64,000 nucleotides of DNA, taken from assembly GCF_018614075.1 (NCBI RefSeq), contig NZ_JAGGOZ010000039.1:46794-110793 (forward strand). The letters are read 5' to 3'. The stretch's first letter is position 1, and the number at the start of each line of letters is the position of its first letter. A program made the translations under genes and the position numbers. The notes below the pieces were generated by a model. That model made no database searches. It worked only from the letters and a program-made list of their open reading frames with translations, and was not told the DNA's origin. Positions 52,228-60,912 of this stretch are shown in pieces. This stretch comes from Streptomyces sp. ISL-94. Its GTDB lineage: Bacteria > Actinomycetota > Actinomycetes > Streptomycetales > Streptomycetaceae.

Positions 52228-53835
52228 ATGAGCGGCATTTCACGTCGAAGATTCCTGGTCACCACGGCGGCGGCAACCGCCGTGACCGGTGCCGGCACGG
52301 CTGTCGCGGCGGCAGCGGAAGACGGCCTGAGCGCGGCGGCCAGCGGTCCCTTCGACGTCACTGTGGCGGATCAGCAGTACGCGGATCTCGTCCGCGGGTT
52401 CAACCAGCGCTGGGTGGGCACCCCCGACTACGTCCGGATGGTCACCTCACCGAGTCAGGCGGTCACCGCCGTGCAGGAGGCGGTCAACGCGGGCAAGCGG
52501 ATCGCCGTACGCAGCGGCGGCCACTGCTACGAGCCCTGGGTCAGCGACGGCATCAAGGCCGTCATCGACATGTCCCAGATGAACCGGGTGTACTTCGACT
52601 CCTACCGGCAGGCGTTCGCGGTGGAGGCCGGCGCCACGATCGCGGAGATCTACAAGACCCTCTATAAGAGCTGGGGGGTCACCCTGCCCGGCGGTACGTG
52701 CCCGACGGTCGGCGCGGGCGGACACGTGGCGGGCGGTGGATACGGCGCGCTCTCCAGGCGGCACGGCCTCATCGTCGACCACCTGTACGGCGTCGAGGTG
52801 GTCGTGGTGGACGGCTCCGGCAAGGCCCGGCTGGTCACGGCCACCCGCGATGCGTCGGACCCCAACCGGGACCTGTGGTGGGCGCACACCGGCGGTGGCG
52901 GCGGCAACTTCGGCGTGGTGACCCGCTACCTGTTCCGCTCGCCCGATGCCGGCGGCACCACGCCGCAGAGCCTGCTTCCCAGGCCCCCCGCCTCGCTGCT
53001 GGTCAACTCCGTCTCCTGGTCGTGGGCCGACCTCACGGAGCAGTCGTTCGGCCGGATCCTGAAGAACTACGGGACCTGGTGCGAGAACAACGCCTCCGCG
53101 TCCTCGCCGTACGCGGGCCTGTTCAGCCAACTGAAGCCCGCGCCCAAGGCGGCGGGTTCGTTCTCCCTGACGACGGAGATCGACGCGACCCTGCCCGGCG
53201 CGGACAAACTGCTCGACGACTTCCTGACGGCCGTCAACCAGGGGACGGGCGTCTCCTTCCGCGTCGACGAGCGCAGGACCGTGCCGTGGCTGCACGGGGT
53301 CGAGTGGCCCGGCTTCACCGGCGGCGGCGACCCCACCAACCGCTTCAAAGGCAAGTCCGCGTACATGCGCAAGAGCTTCACGGACGCCCACGTCGCGGCG
53401 TTCTACAAGCACCTGACGCGCCCGGACTACCCCTACCCCGGCGCCCTGGTGTTGATCAGCTCGTACGGCGGCAAGGTCAACACGGTCTCCCCGACGGCGA
53501 CCGCCGTGTCCCAGCGCAGCTCCGTCATGAAGCTGATGTACGTGAACTTCTGGCGGGACCAGTCGCAGGACGCCTGGCACGAGGCCTGGCTCCGCGAGTT
53601 CTACCGGGACGTGTACGCCGGCACCGGCGGCGTCCCCGTGACCGGTGACATCACCGACGGCTGCTTTGTCAACTACGCCGACGGAGACCTCTCCAACCCG
53701 GCGTGGAACACGTCGGGCGTGCCCTGGCACGACCTGTACTACGGCGTCAACTTCCCGCGGCTGCAGCAGGTCAAGGCCAAGTGGGACCCCAAGAACATCT
53801 TCCGTCACGCCCAGTCCATACCGCTGCCCTCCTGA
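52228..53835 (+). CDS. Tat-exported FAD-linked oxidase (BBE family)
   Basis: 535 residues from ATG 52228 (GGGGGAGC upstream). Twin-arginine signal SRRRFLVTTAAATAV. The FAD-binding PCMH domain has both covalent anchors: His in RSGGHCYE and Cys in LPGGTCPTVGAGGHVAGG, so bicovalent FAD is likely. C-terminal BBE segment ends NYADGDL...YYGVNFPRLQQVK. Such oxidases dehydrogenate or cyclise phenolic, sugar or alkaloid intermediates with O2. The export signal implies a late, extracytoplasmic step. 64 bases ahead of the SDR gene. Confidence 0.92.
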   Translation: MSGISRRRFLVTTAAATAVTGAGTAVAAAAEDGLSAAASGPFDVTVADQQYADLVRGFNQRWVGTPDYVRMVTSPSQAVTAVQEAVNAGKRIAVRSGGHCYEPWVSDGIKAVIDMSQMNRVYFDSYRQAFAVEAGATIAEIYKTLYKSWGVTLPGGTCPTVGAGGHVAGGGYGALSRRHGLIVDHLYGVEVVVVDGSGKARLVTATRDASDPNRDLWWAHTGGGGGNFGVVTRYLFRSPDAGGTTPQSLLPRPPASLLVNSVSWSWADLTEQSFGRILKNYGTWCENNASASSPYAGLFSQLKPAPKAAGSFSLTTEIDATLPGADKLLDDFLTAVNQGTGVSFRVDERRTVPWLHGVEWPGFTGGGDPTNRFKGKSAYMRKSFTDAHVAAFYKHLTRPDYPYPGALVLISSYGGKVNTVSPTATAVSQRSSVMKLMYVNFWRDQSQDAWHEAWLREFYRDVYAGTGGVPVTGDITDGCFVNYADGDLSNPAWNTSGVPWHDLYYGVNFPRLQQVKAKWDPKNIFRHAQSIPLPS

Positions 53836-53899
53836 ACAGGGCGGCACGGCGGAAGACCTGTGAACACATGTCAACGCAGTACTGACTAGGAGTCAACAT

Positions 53900-54634
53900 A
53901 TGAGTCTCAACGGCAAGGTCGCCATCGTCACCGGCGCCTCCCGCGGTATCGGCCGTGCGACGGCCGAGCGCCTCGGCCGCGAGGGCGCCGCCGTCGTGGT
54001 CAACTACCACATCAACCAGGAGGCGGCGCAGGAGACGGCGAAGGCCGTCGTCGCGGCCGGCGGCAAGGCCGTCACCGTCCAGGGCGACGTGTCGGTCGCC
54101 GCCGACGTCGCCGCCCTGTACGAGGCTGCGATCAAGGAGTTCGGCGGCGTGGACATCGTCGTCAACAACGCCGCGACCGTGGCCGCCGCGCCGGTGGAGT
54201 ACATCAGCGAGGAGGACTTCGACCGCCTCGTCGCGACCAACCTCAAGAGCGTCTTCCTCTCCCACCAGCAGGCCAGCAAGCACCTGCGGGACGGCGGCCG
54301 CGTGATCAACCTCGCCGCCGGACTGCCGTCGGCGGCCATCGCCTTCCTCGGCGCCTACGGCGCGACCAAGGTGGGGGTCGAGGTCCTCACCCGGTCCCTC
54401 GCCCACGCGCTGGGCGAGCGCGGCATCACCGTCAACGCCGTGGCCCCCGGCCCGACCGACACGGACATGCTCGCCCCCGAGGCGCGAGCCAACCTCGACA
54501 GCCTCATCGCCCAGACCCCGCTGCGCAAGCTCGGGCAGCCGGGTGACATCGCGGACGTCGTCGCCTTCCTGGCCGGCGAGGACGGCCGCTGGCTGACCGG
54601 CCAGACCATCCACGCCAACGGCGGCTTCGCGTAA
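53900..54634 (+). CDS. SDR-family protein lacking the catalytic serine
   Basis: 244 residues. Cofactor motif TGASRGIG, NNAA and YGATK are present, but the position 13 residues before the Tyr, normally Ser, is Ala (VINLAAGLPSAA). Gly-rich C-terminus PGPTDTDM and LTGQTIHANGGFA are standard. It may still bind NAD(P)H, or act as a non-redox partner. Probably co-transcribed with the BBE oxidase. Convergent with AtaL-like copy 2. Confidence 0.9.
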   Translation: MSLNGKVAIVTGASRGIGRATAERLGREGAAVVVNYHINQEAAQETAKAVVAAGGKAVTVQGDVSVAADVAALYEAAIKEFGGVDIVVNNAATVAAAPVEYISEEDFDRLVATNLKSVFLSHQQASKHLRDGGRVINLAAGLPSAAIAFLGAYGATKVGVEVLTRSLAHALGERGITVNAVAPGPTDTDMLAPEARANLDSLIAQTPLRKLGQPGDIADVVAFLAGEDGRWLTGQTIHANGGFA

Positions 54635-54654
54635 GAATCCCGCACCAGCCGCGA

Positions 54655-54699
54655 AATGCCGCGGTCCGGGTCCCGTCACGGGTCCCGGACCGCGGCATT
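54655..54699. terminator. Bidirectional hairpin terminator
   Basis: 22-bp stem with one mismatch (AATGCCGCGGTCCGGG on the left arm) between the convergent SDR and AtaL-like genes. Confidence 0.8.
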
Positions 54700-54714
54700 G
54701 CCGTACGTACACGG

Positions 54715-55197
54715 TCAGACCGTGGCCACCGCCCGGCCGGCGGTGAGCCGGACGGTGTTCACCGTCGCGGCGGCCGTGTCGTAGAAGAGCAGGTCGTTCT
54801 CCGCGATGAAACCGGCCTCCTGCCGGCTTCGCTCCAGGCCCGCGGCCGACAGGGTGGCGGTGAACGTGAAGGTGAGCCGGCCCTCCTCGTCCTCGCCGAT
54901 CTCATTGGTGATCCGGGTCAGCAGCGGGTTGTCCATCTGGGTGAAGACGATGCGCCGCTTCGGCTCCAGGGTGATCCGCTCCCGCAGCAGCACCGAGTTG
55001 TCGCCCCGCAGCGCGATGCGCCGCACGAAGCCGCCGTCGAACTCCTCCAGAACCTCGGCGAAGCTGATCGACGGCACGTAGGAGACCGGGTTGGCCGCCT
55101 TGTGTACCAGGCTCTCCCAGAGCTCGTCGCGCTGGACCTCCGGGTACTCGGGAAGGCTGGGGTCGTTGACGAGCAAGGTGTAGGTGAAGACGACCAT
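54715..55197 (-). CDS. AtaL-like SRPBCC protein (DUF1857), copy 2
   Basis: 160 residues from ATG 55197. START/SRPBCC fold: VQRDELWESLVHKAANPVSY, VLEEFDGGFVRRIALRGDN, TRITNEIGEDEEGRLTFTFT. Clearly paralogous to copy 1 at 51466, and like it divergent from a rightward operon across a matching regulatory element, so the gene and its promoter region look duplicated together. Role probably ligand binding or ring-closing; not assignable. Confidence 0.85.
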   Translation of the reverse strand: MVVFTYTLLVNDPSLPEYPEVQRDELWESLVHKAANPVSYVPSISFAEVLEEFDGGFVRRIALRGDNSVLLRERITLEPKRRIVFTQMDNPLLTRITNEIGEDEEGRLTFTFTATLSAAGLERSRQEAGFIAENDLLFYDTAAATVNTVRLTAGRAVATV

Positions 55198-55273
55198 GGG
55201 TCGAACCTTTCGTGCGCTCCGGTAGCAAACGGCGTTGCCTTTCGCCGCAGCATCGCCTCCACCCGGGTCCGGG

Positions 55274-55367
55274 GACATCCCAGTTTCACGCGATCTGCCG
55301 AGACCGGTTGCCGGCCGCCCGCCCGCCACGCAGGCCACGCAGGATGGCGTGAAGACGTGATGCTGCG
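55274..55367. promoter_or_regulatory. Cluster regulatory element, site D/E (two parts)
   Basis: Part 2 at 55274-55295 (GACATCCCAGTTTCACGCGA) and part 1 at 55343-55367 (GATGGCGTGAAGACGTGATG), starts 69 bases apart, matching site C. TTGACG at 55381 follows part 1 as at site C. Lies between AtaL-like copy 2 and the MFS operon; the rest of the 309-base gap shows no gene. Confidence 0.65.
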
Positions 55368-55506
55368 TACCGGGGACCGCTTGACGATGGACGAGCGTCA
55401 CCGCGCCGCTGCTCTCGGCGCAGCGAGGCGAGCGAGACGCCGCAGCGAGACGGTGCGAGACGCAGCCGGAACCGACCCCGATGACACGACGAATGGGACA
55501 CCTCTC

Positions 55507-56991
55507 ATGACCAACGACACCACGCCGAGTCGGAGCGGGGCCGTGAGCCACGCCGACTCCCCGGCGTCAGAGAAGGCTGGAACGGCCGGTGGCCGCAGTC
55601 CTTGGGCGATGTTCTCGGTGCTGGCACTGATCGAGTTCATGTCGGTGATGGACGCCTCGGTGGTGAACATCGCGCTGCCCGCCATCCGGGACGACCTCGG
55701 GTTCTCGACCACCGGCCTCGCATGGGTCGTCGACGCCTATCTGCTCGGCTTCGCCGGGTTCCTGCTGCTCGCGGGCCGCGCCGCCGACGTCATCGGCCGG
55801 CGGCGGCTCTTCACCGTCGGGGTGGCCCTCTTCGCGCTCGCCTCTCTGGGCTGCGCACTCGCGGCCGGCGACTGGCAGCTGGTGGCCTGCAGGCTGCTGC
55901 AGGGCCTGGGCGCGGCTCTGGTCACCCCGGCGGCCCTGGCGCTGATCACCGACATCTTCCCGGAGGGGGCGGCGCGCAACAAGGCGCTCGGCCTGTTCAT
56001 GGGGATGGCCGGTATCGCCGCGCCGGTCGGCCTGGTGCTCGGCGGACTGCTCACCACGGTCGGCTGGGAGTGGATCTTCGTGATCAACGTGCCGATCGGC
56101 ATCGGCATCCTGCTGGCCGCGCTGCGGCTGCTGCCGGCCACCGGCCCGCAGGCGGACGCCAAGCTCGACGTGATCGGCGCGGTCACCGCCACCGCCGGAC
56201 TGGTGGTGCTCATCCTGGCCGTGTCCCGCGGTGGCGCCCAGGGCTGGGGCTCGGCCGCGACTGTGGCCGAGTTCGCCGCCGCCGCGGTGCTGCTCGTGGC
56301 GTTCGTCGTCCGCCAGCGCACGGCGGCCGATCCGGTACTGCCGTCGGTGCTGCTGCGCATGCGGCCGCTGGTCATCGGCAACGTGGCCTTCACGCTGGTC
56401 GGTACGCTGCTGATCTCCACCTTCTTCATCATCACGATCTACCTCCAGCAGGTGCTCGGCTACGGCCCGGCGAAGGCCGGCCTGTCCTACGTGCCCATTC
56501 CGCTGGCCATGCTGGCCGGTACACAGGTGGCGCCCCGCGTGCTGCGGTTCGGCCCGCCGAACGTCCTCATGGGCGGTGTCCTCGTCCAGGCCGCGGCGCT
56601 CGCCGCATGGGCGCTGGTGATCGACGTCGATGGCGGTTACGTCACGGGCTTCCTGCTGCCGGCCGTGCTGTGGTCCTTCGGCCTCGGAGTGTCCATCGTC
56701 TCGTCCTTCGTCGTCTGCACGATGGGACTCACCGGGCCGATCGCCGGCGCCGGCTCGGGTCTCGCGACCACCACGTACCAGGCGGGCGGAGCGATCGGCC
56801 TCGCCTGTCTCGTCGCGGTCGCCGACTCCCGTACCCACTCCGTGGCCACCACCCGGGCACCGCTGGAGGCCCTCGTGTCCGGCTACCAGCTCGCCCTGTG
56901 GTGCTCGGTCGGCGTGGCTCTCCTGGCGGCGCTGCTCACCCGGTTCATCCGCTTCGGCGCCCAGCCGCAGGCGGAGGCCCAGCCCTCGTAG
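55507..56991 (+). CDS. MFS exporter, 14-TM (DHA2 family), cluster-associated
   Basis: 494 residues from ATG 55507; longer frames run into the regulatory element. TM1 IEFMSVMDASVVNIALPAI, motif A AGRAADVIGRRRLFTVG, motif C region GMAGIAAPVGLVLGGLL. Likely exports or gives resistance to the cluster product. First gene of a rightward operon continuing through flavin hydroxylase, DAHP synthase, SDR and the PhzD-PhzE chimera. Confidence 0.9.
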   Translation: MTNDTTPSRSGAVSHADSPASEKAGTAGGRSPWAMFSVLALIEFMSVMDASVVNIALPAIRDDLGFSTTGLAWVVDAYLLGFAGFLLLAGRAADVIGRRRLFTVGVALFALASLGCALAAGDWQLVACRLLQGLGAALVTPAALALITDIFPEGAARNKALGLFMGMAGIAAPVGLVLGGLLTTVGWEWIFVINVPIGIGILLAALRLLPATGPQADAKLDVIGAVTATAGLVVLILAVSRGGAQGWGSAATVAEFAAAAVLLVAFVVRQRTAADPVLPSVLLRMRPLVIGNVAFTLVGTLLISTFFIITIYLQQVLGYGPAKAGLSYVPIPLAMLAGTQVAPRVLRFGPPNVLMGGVLVQAAALAAWALVIDVDGGYVTGFLLPAVLWSFGLGVSIVSSFVVCTMGLTGPIAGAGSGLATTTYQAGGAIGLACLVAVADSRTHSVATTRAPLEALVSGYQLALWCSVGVALLAALLTRFIRFGAQPQAEAQPS

Positions 56992-57080
56992 CGCTTCCGG
57001 TCGGGGCCGGACCCGACCCGGCGTCCGTGCCCCGGCCCTTCATCCCGTTGCCCTTCCCCGTGCGATCCGCAGGAGCATCC

Positions 57081-58691
57081 GTGCTTGACCATGTCTCGTC
57101 CCTCCCCGACAGCGTGCCCGTCCTGATCGTCGGTGCCGGACCGGTCGGTGCGACCCTCGCCCTCGAACTGGCCCACCACGGCGTGCGCAGCACCGTCGTC
57201 GAGCGCTCCACGACCGTCTCGGCGCATCCCAAGATGGACTTCATCAACGGCCGCAGCATGGAACTGCTGCGCCGCCTCGGCGTGACCGAGGAGATCCGCC
57301 GACGCGGTGTCGCGCCCGACGAGCCGTTCGACTTCCACTGGGTCGCCGACCCCGAGCAGCCGCCCGTCTCGATCTGGGAGTACCCCTCGGTGGCGGGGAT
57401 CCGCCAGAAGTTCGCCGACGCCACCGACGGCTCGGCGCCGCTCGAGCCGTACCAGCGGCTCCAGGGTTCGCTGCTGGAGGACGTCCTGCGCCGGCAGGTG
57501 CGCGAACACCCGCTGGTCGACCTGCGGGAGGGATGGGACCTGCTGGACCTGACGGACGACGGGGACGGGGTGTCGGCGCGGCTGTCCGACGTGGTGCACG
57601 GCACCGAGCACACCCTGCGCGCCTCCTACCTCGTCGGCTGCGACGGCGGCGGCAGCACGGTTCGGCGGTGCGCGGGCATCACGACGCAGCAGAGCGGCCC
57701 CAGCACCCGCCACTGCGACGTCTACTTCCGCAGTCAGGACCCCGCCCTGTTCCGCAACGGGAAGTTCTTCCTCACCATCTCCGCCGGCGGGGCGACGCTG
57801 GTGAACCGCGACGGCGGGCGCACCTGGACCGGCACGTTCGTCCTCCCCGACGGGGAACCCGAGCCGGCCGACCCGCTCGCCGTCGTCAAGGAGCGACTGG
57901 GCTTCGACTTCGCCGCGGACGAGGTTCTCAACGTGGCCTACTGGTACGGGCGGCTGGCCGTCGCGGACTCGTACCGCGCGGGGCGGGTCTTCCTCGCCGG
58001 CGACTCGGCGCACCAGTTCTACCCGACCGGCGGGCACGGGGCGAACACCGGCCTCGGCGACGCCTGCGACCTCGGGTGGAAGCTCGCGGCCACGCTGCGC
58101 GGCTGGGCCGGCCCGCGCCTGCTCGACTCCTACGAGGCCGAGCGCCGGCCCGTCGCACTCTTCAACCGCGAGATGTGCGCCAATCTCCTCGCCGTGTGGA
58201 TGCGCTTCCCGCAGCTGGCGGCCGCCGGCGCGTCCCGCCCCCAGCTCGCGGCGTACCTCGGCAAGGAGAGCTTCCAGATCGACAACCTGGGCATCCACTT
58301 CGGCTACCGCTACACCGGCTCTCCGGTCGTACGGCACGAGGACGCTTCGGAGCCGGACTGGCAGTGGCAGTCGATCGTCCCGACCACCGTCCCCGGTGGC
58401 CGGGCGCCGAACATGCGGCTGGAGGACGGCGCACCGCTGTTCGACCGGCTGGACGCCGGTTTCACCCTGGTCGACCTCTCCGGCGAGAACCGGGGCAAGG
58501 ACCTCGTGGAGCAGGCGCGGCGCAGGGGCCTTCCGGTGGCGCTGCTCACCGTCGACAGCCCCGCCGTACACGCCGTCTGGGAGCGCGACCTGGTGCTCGT
58601 CCGGCCCGACCACCACGTGGCGTGGCGCGGCGACGTGGCACCGGCTCCCCGTGCGTGGGACGAGGTGTTGGAGCAGGTCACCGGCAGTTGA
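57081..58691 (+). CDS. FAD-dependent aromatic hydroxylase (PheA/MhpA/TetX type)
   Basis: 536 residues from GTG 57081 (CAGGAGCATCC upstream). Class A monooxygenase with VLIVGAGPVGATLALEL, the DG motif YLVGCDGGGSTVRR and the GD motif VFLAGDSAHQFYPTGGHGAN; the C-terminal ~150 residues form the thioredoxin-like domain of the MhpA/polyketide-hydroxylase group. It differs from the smaller salicylate-type enzyme at 42803, so the pathway has two separate ring oxidations or one plus self-resistance. Substrate unknown. Confidence 0.92.
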   Translation: MLDHVSSLPDSVPVLIVGAGPVGATLALELAHHGVRSTVVERSTTVSAHPKMDFINGRSMELLRRLGVTEEIRRRGVAPDEPFDFHWVADPEQPPVSIWEYPSVAGIRQKFADATDGSAPLEPYQRLQGSLLEDVLRRQVREHPLVDLREGWDLLDLTDDGDGVSARLSDVVHGTEHTLRASYLVGCDGGGSTVRRCAGITTQQSGPSTRHCDVYFRSQDPALFRNGKFFLTISAGGATLVNRDGGRTWTGTFVLPDGEPEPADPLAVVKERLGFDFAADEVLNVAYWYGRLAVADSYRAGRVFLAGDSAHQFYPTGGHGANTGLGDACDLGWKLAATLRGWAGPRLLDSYEAERRPVALFNREMCANLLAVWMRFPQLAAAGASRPQLAAYLGKESFQIDNLGIHFGYRYTGSPVVRHEDASEPDWQWQSIVPTTVPGGRAPNMRLEDGAPLFDRLDAGFTLVDLSGENRGKDLVEQARRRGLPVALLTVDSPAVHAVWERDLVLVRPDHHVAWRGDVAPAPRAWDEVLEQVTGS

Positions 58692-58731
58692 CCGATGTAC
58701 GCACGAGTACTCAAGCAACGGGGGATGTGGG

Positions 58732-60006
58732 ATGTCAGGCATGGCCGACCGGTCCGGCACGCTGGTCGCCTCGACCGACTTCAGCAGCATGGCCGAGGGC
58801 GACCTCGCGTATCCGGATCCGTGGGAGGCGCGGCAGCAGCCCGCCTGGGCGGATCGGCAGCTGCTCGTACGGGTGAGGCGGCAACTCGCCGCCTCACCCC
58901 CGCTGGTCCGCGTCGAGGACACCGATACGTTACGTCGTCTGCTCGCACGCGTCGCGGCAGGCGAATTCCACGTGGTCCAGGCGGGCGACTGCGCGGAGGA
59001 CCCGGCCGAGTGCACACCCGGCTACGTGACGCGCAAGGCGGGTTTGCTCAACGCGCTGGCGGGGGTGATCCAGACCGCCTCGTCCAAGCCCGTCCTGCGC
59101 GTGGGCCGGATCGCCGGCCAGTTCGCCAAGCCGCGTTCCCGCCCGACCGAACTGATGGGCGACCAGGAACTCCCGGTCTACCGCGGGCACATGGTGAACG
59201 GCCCGCAGCCCGACCCCCTGGCCCGCCTCCACGACCCCGCCCGGATGCTGGCGTGCTACGAGGCCGCGAGCAGCACGATGGCGCTCCTCGGGTGGACCCG
59301 CGGGGCAGCCCACGGACCGTCCGGCGCCCGGCCGCCGGCGGAGTCGCACGTGGAGCCGCACGTGGAGCCGCAGGTGTGGACGAGCCACGAGGCGCTCGTA
59401 CTGGACTACGAGGTTCCGCTGCTGCGGCGCACGGAGGACGGGCGCCTGCTGCTCACCTCCACGCACTGGCCGTGGATCGGTGAGCGGACCCGGCAGCTGG
59501 ACGGCGCCCACGTCTCGCTCCTGGCCGACGTGGTGAACCCGGTCGCGTGCAAGGTGGGGCCGACGATGACGCCCGACGAGCTGCTGGCCCTGTGCGAACG
59601 CCTCGACCCGGCACGCGAACCAGGACGCCTGACGCTCATCGCACGCATGGGCGCCGACGCGGTGACCGCGAAACTGCCGCCGCTGCTGGAGGCCGTCCGC
59701 ACGGCCGGCCACCCGGTGGTCTGGCTGACCGACCCCATGCACGGCAACACCGTCAGCGGTCCGGACGGCCTGAAGACCAGGTACCTGGACACGGTCCTCC
59801 ACGAAGTGAGGGCGTTCCAGGCGGCGGTCCGCTCGGCCGGCGGCGTCCCCGGCGGGCTGCACCTGGAGACCACCCCCGAGGAGGTCACCGAATGCGTGGC
59901 CGACCGCACACGACTCGATCAGGTCGGGGTCAAGTACACGAGCCTGTGCGACCCGCGGCTCAACCCCCGGCAGGCCGTCGCAGTGGCCTCCGAGTGGCGC
60001 GGATGA
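58732..60006 (+). CDS. Type II DAHP synthase (PhzC-like), with TTA codon
   Basis: 424 residues from ATG 58732. Class II 3-deoxy-7-phosphoheptulonate synthase: QAGDCAEDPAECTPG, KPVLRVGRIAGQFAKPRS, YEVPLLRR, NPVACKVGPTMTPDEL and WLTDPMHGNT carry the PEP and metal-binding residues (Cys, His, Glu, Asp). It lacks the long N-terminal regulatory extension of plant and mycobacterial enzymes, as is usual for antibiotic-cluster copies that raise shikimate flux. Codon 67 (58930-58932) is TTA. A Pro/His/Glu-rich insert (~200-215) is unusual. Confidence 0.93.
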   Translation: MSGMADRSGTLVASTDFSSMAEGDLAYPDPWEARQQPAWADRQLLVRVRRQLAASPPLVRVEDTDTLRRLLARVAAGEFHVVQAGDCAEDPAECTPGYVTRKAGLLNALAGVIQTASSKPVLRVGRIAGQFAKPRSRPTELMGDQELPVYRGHMVNGPQPDPLARLHDPARMLACYEAASSTMALLGWTRGAAHGPSGARPPAESHVEPHVEPQVWTSHEALVLDYEVPLLRRTEDGRLLLTSTHWPWIGERTRQLDGAHVSLLADVVNPVACKVGPTMTPDELLALCERLDPAREPGRLTLIARMGADAVTAKLPPLLEAVRTAGHPVVWLTDPMHGNTVSGPDGLKTRYLDTVLHEVRAFQAAVRSAGGVPGGLHLETTPEEVTECVADRTRLDQVGVKYTSLCDPRLNPRQAVAVASEWRG

Positions 60007-60059
60007 GAGCGCGCCCCGTCGAGTTCCACACCAGACCAAGCCAGCGGAGGTCCGTAGGG

Positions 60060-60830
60060 ATGGAAAGCAAGACAGCGATCGTCACCGGCGCGGCGGGTGG
60101 GATCGGAGAAGCCGTGGTCCGCAACCTGGGCGGGCGGGGAATCCGGGTCGCCGCGGTCGACCGGGACGCCGACCGGCTCGAGGAGACGGTACGGCGACTG
60201 GTCACGGCGGGACTGGCCGTCGAGGCGTTCCCCGCCGACGTGACCTCCGCCGCGGCGGTCGAGGCGGTGGTGGAGGCGGTGGAACACCGGCTGGGACCGG
60301 TGGAGTACCTGGTCAACGCGGCGGGAGTGCTGCGGCTCGGCGAGGCGCGGAAGCTGACCGACGAGGACTGGGCCGACACGTTCGCCGTGAACACCACAGG
60401 CGTCTTCCACATGTCCCGTGCGGTGGTCAACCGCATGGTCGACCGTACGCGGGGGGCGATCGTCACCGTGGCCTCGAACGCGGCGGGAACGCCCCGCACG
60501 GACATGGCCGCCTACTCCGCCTCCAAGGCGGCGGCGACGATGTTCACCAAGTGCCTGGGCCTGGAGGTCGCCCGGTACGGCATCCGCTGCAACGTGGTGG
60601 CGCCGGGCTCCACCGACACCCCGATGCTCAGCTCGATGTGGCGGGACGAGACCGGCCTCCAGCAGACCCTCCAGGGCCGGCCCGAGGCGTATCGCGTGGG
60701 CATCCCCCTGGGCAGGGTCGCCAGCCCCGACACGGTGGCGGACGCGGTCGTCTTCCTCCTCTCCGACCAGGCGTCCCACATCACTCTGCACGCCCTCACC
60801 GTCGACGGTGGCGCGTCCCTCGGCGTCTGA
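60060..60830 (+). CDS. SDR dehydrogenase, EntA/DHHA-dehydrogenase-like
   Basis: 256 residues from ATG 60060 (AGCGGAGG upstream). [11 protein letters not shown] cofactor loop, NAAG, catalytic Ser (TVASNAAG) and YSASK are all intact. [20 protein letters not shown] and the short length match 2,3-dihydro-2,3-dihydroxybenzoate dehydrogenases. Placed beside phz-type genes it fits oxidation of trans-2,3-dihydro-3-hydroxyanthranilate (DHHA) to 3-hydroxyanthranilate. That assignment is inferred from context. Confidence 0.85.
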   Translation: MESKTAIVTGAAGGIGEAVVRNLGGRGIRVAAVDRDADRLEETVRRLVTAGLAVEAFPADVTSAAAVEAVVEAVEHRLGPVEYLVNAAGVLRLGEARKLTDEDWADTFAVNTTGVFHMSRAVVNRMVDRTRGAIVTVASNAAGTPRTDMAAYSASKAAATMFTKCLGLEVARYGIRCNVVAPGSTDTPMLSSMWRDETGLQQTLQGRPEAYRVGIPLGRVASPDTVADAVVFLLSDQASHITLHALTVDGGASLGV

Positions 60831-60912
60831 CCACACACGCACGCACAGCCTTGTCCGGCCGCCGTCACGGAAGCCCGGCGGACCGGAAGCTCTGATCACG
60901 CGGGAGATGCTC

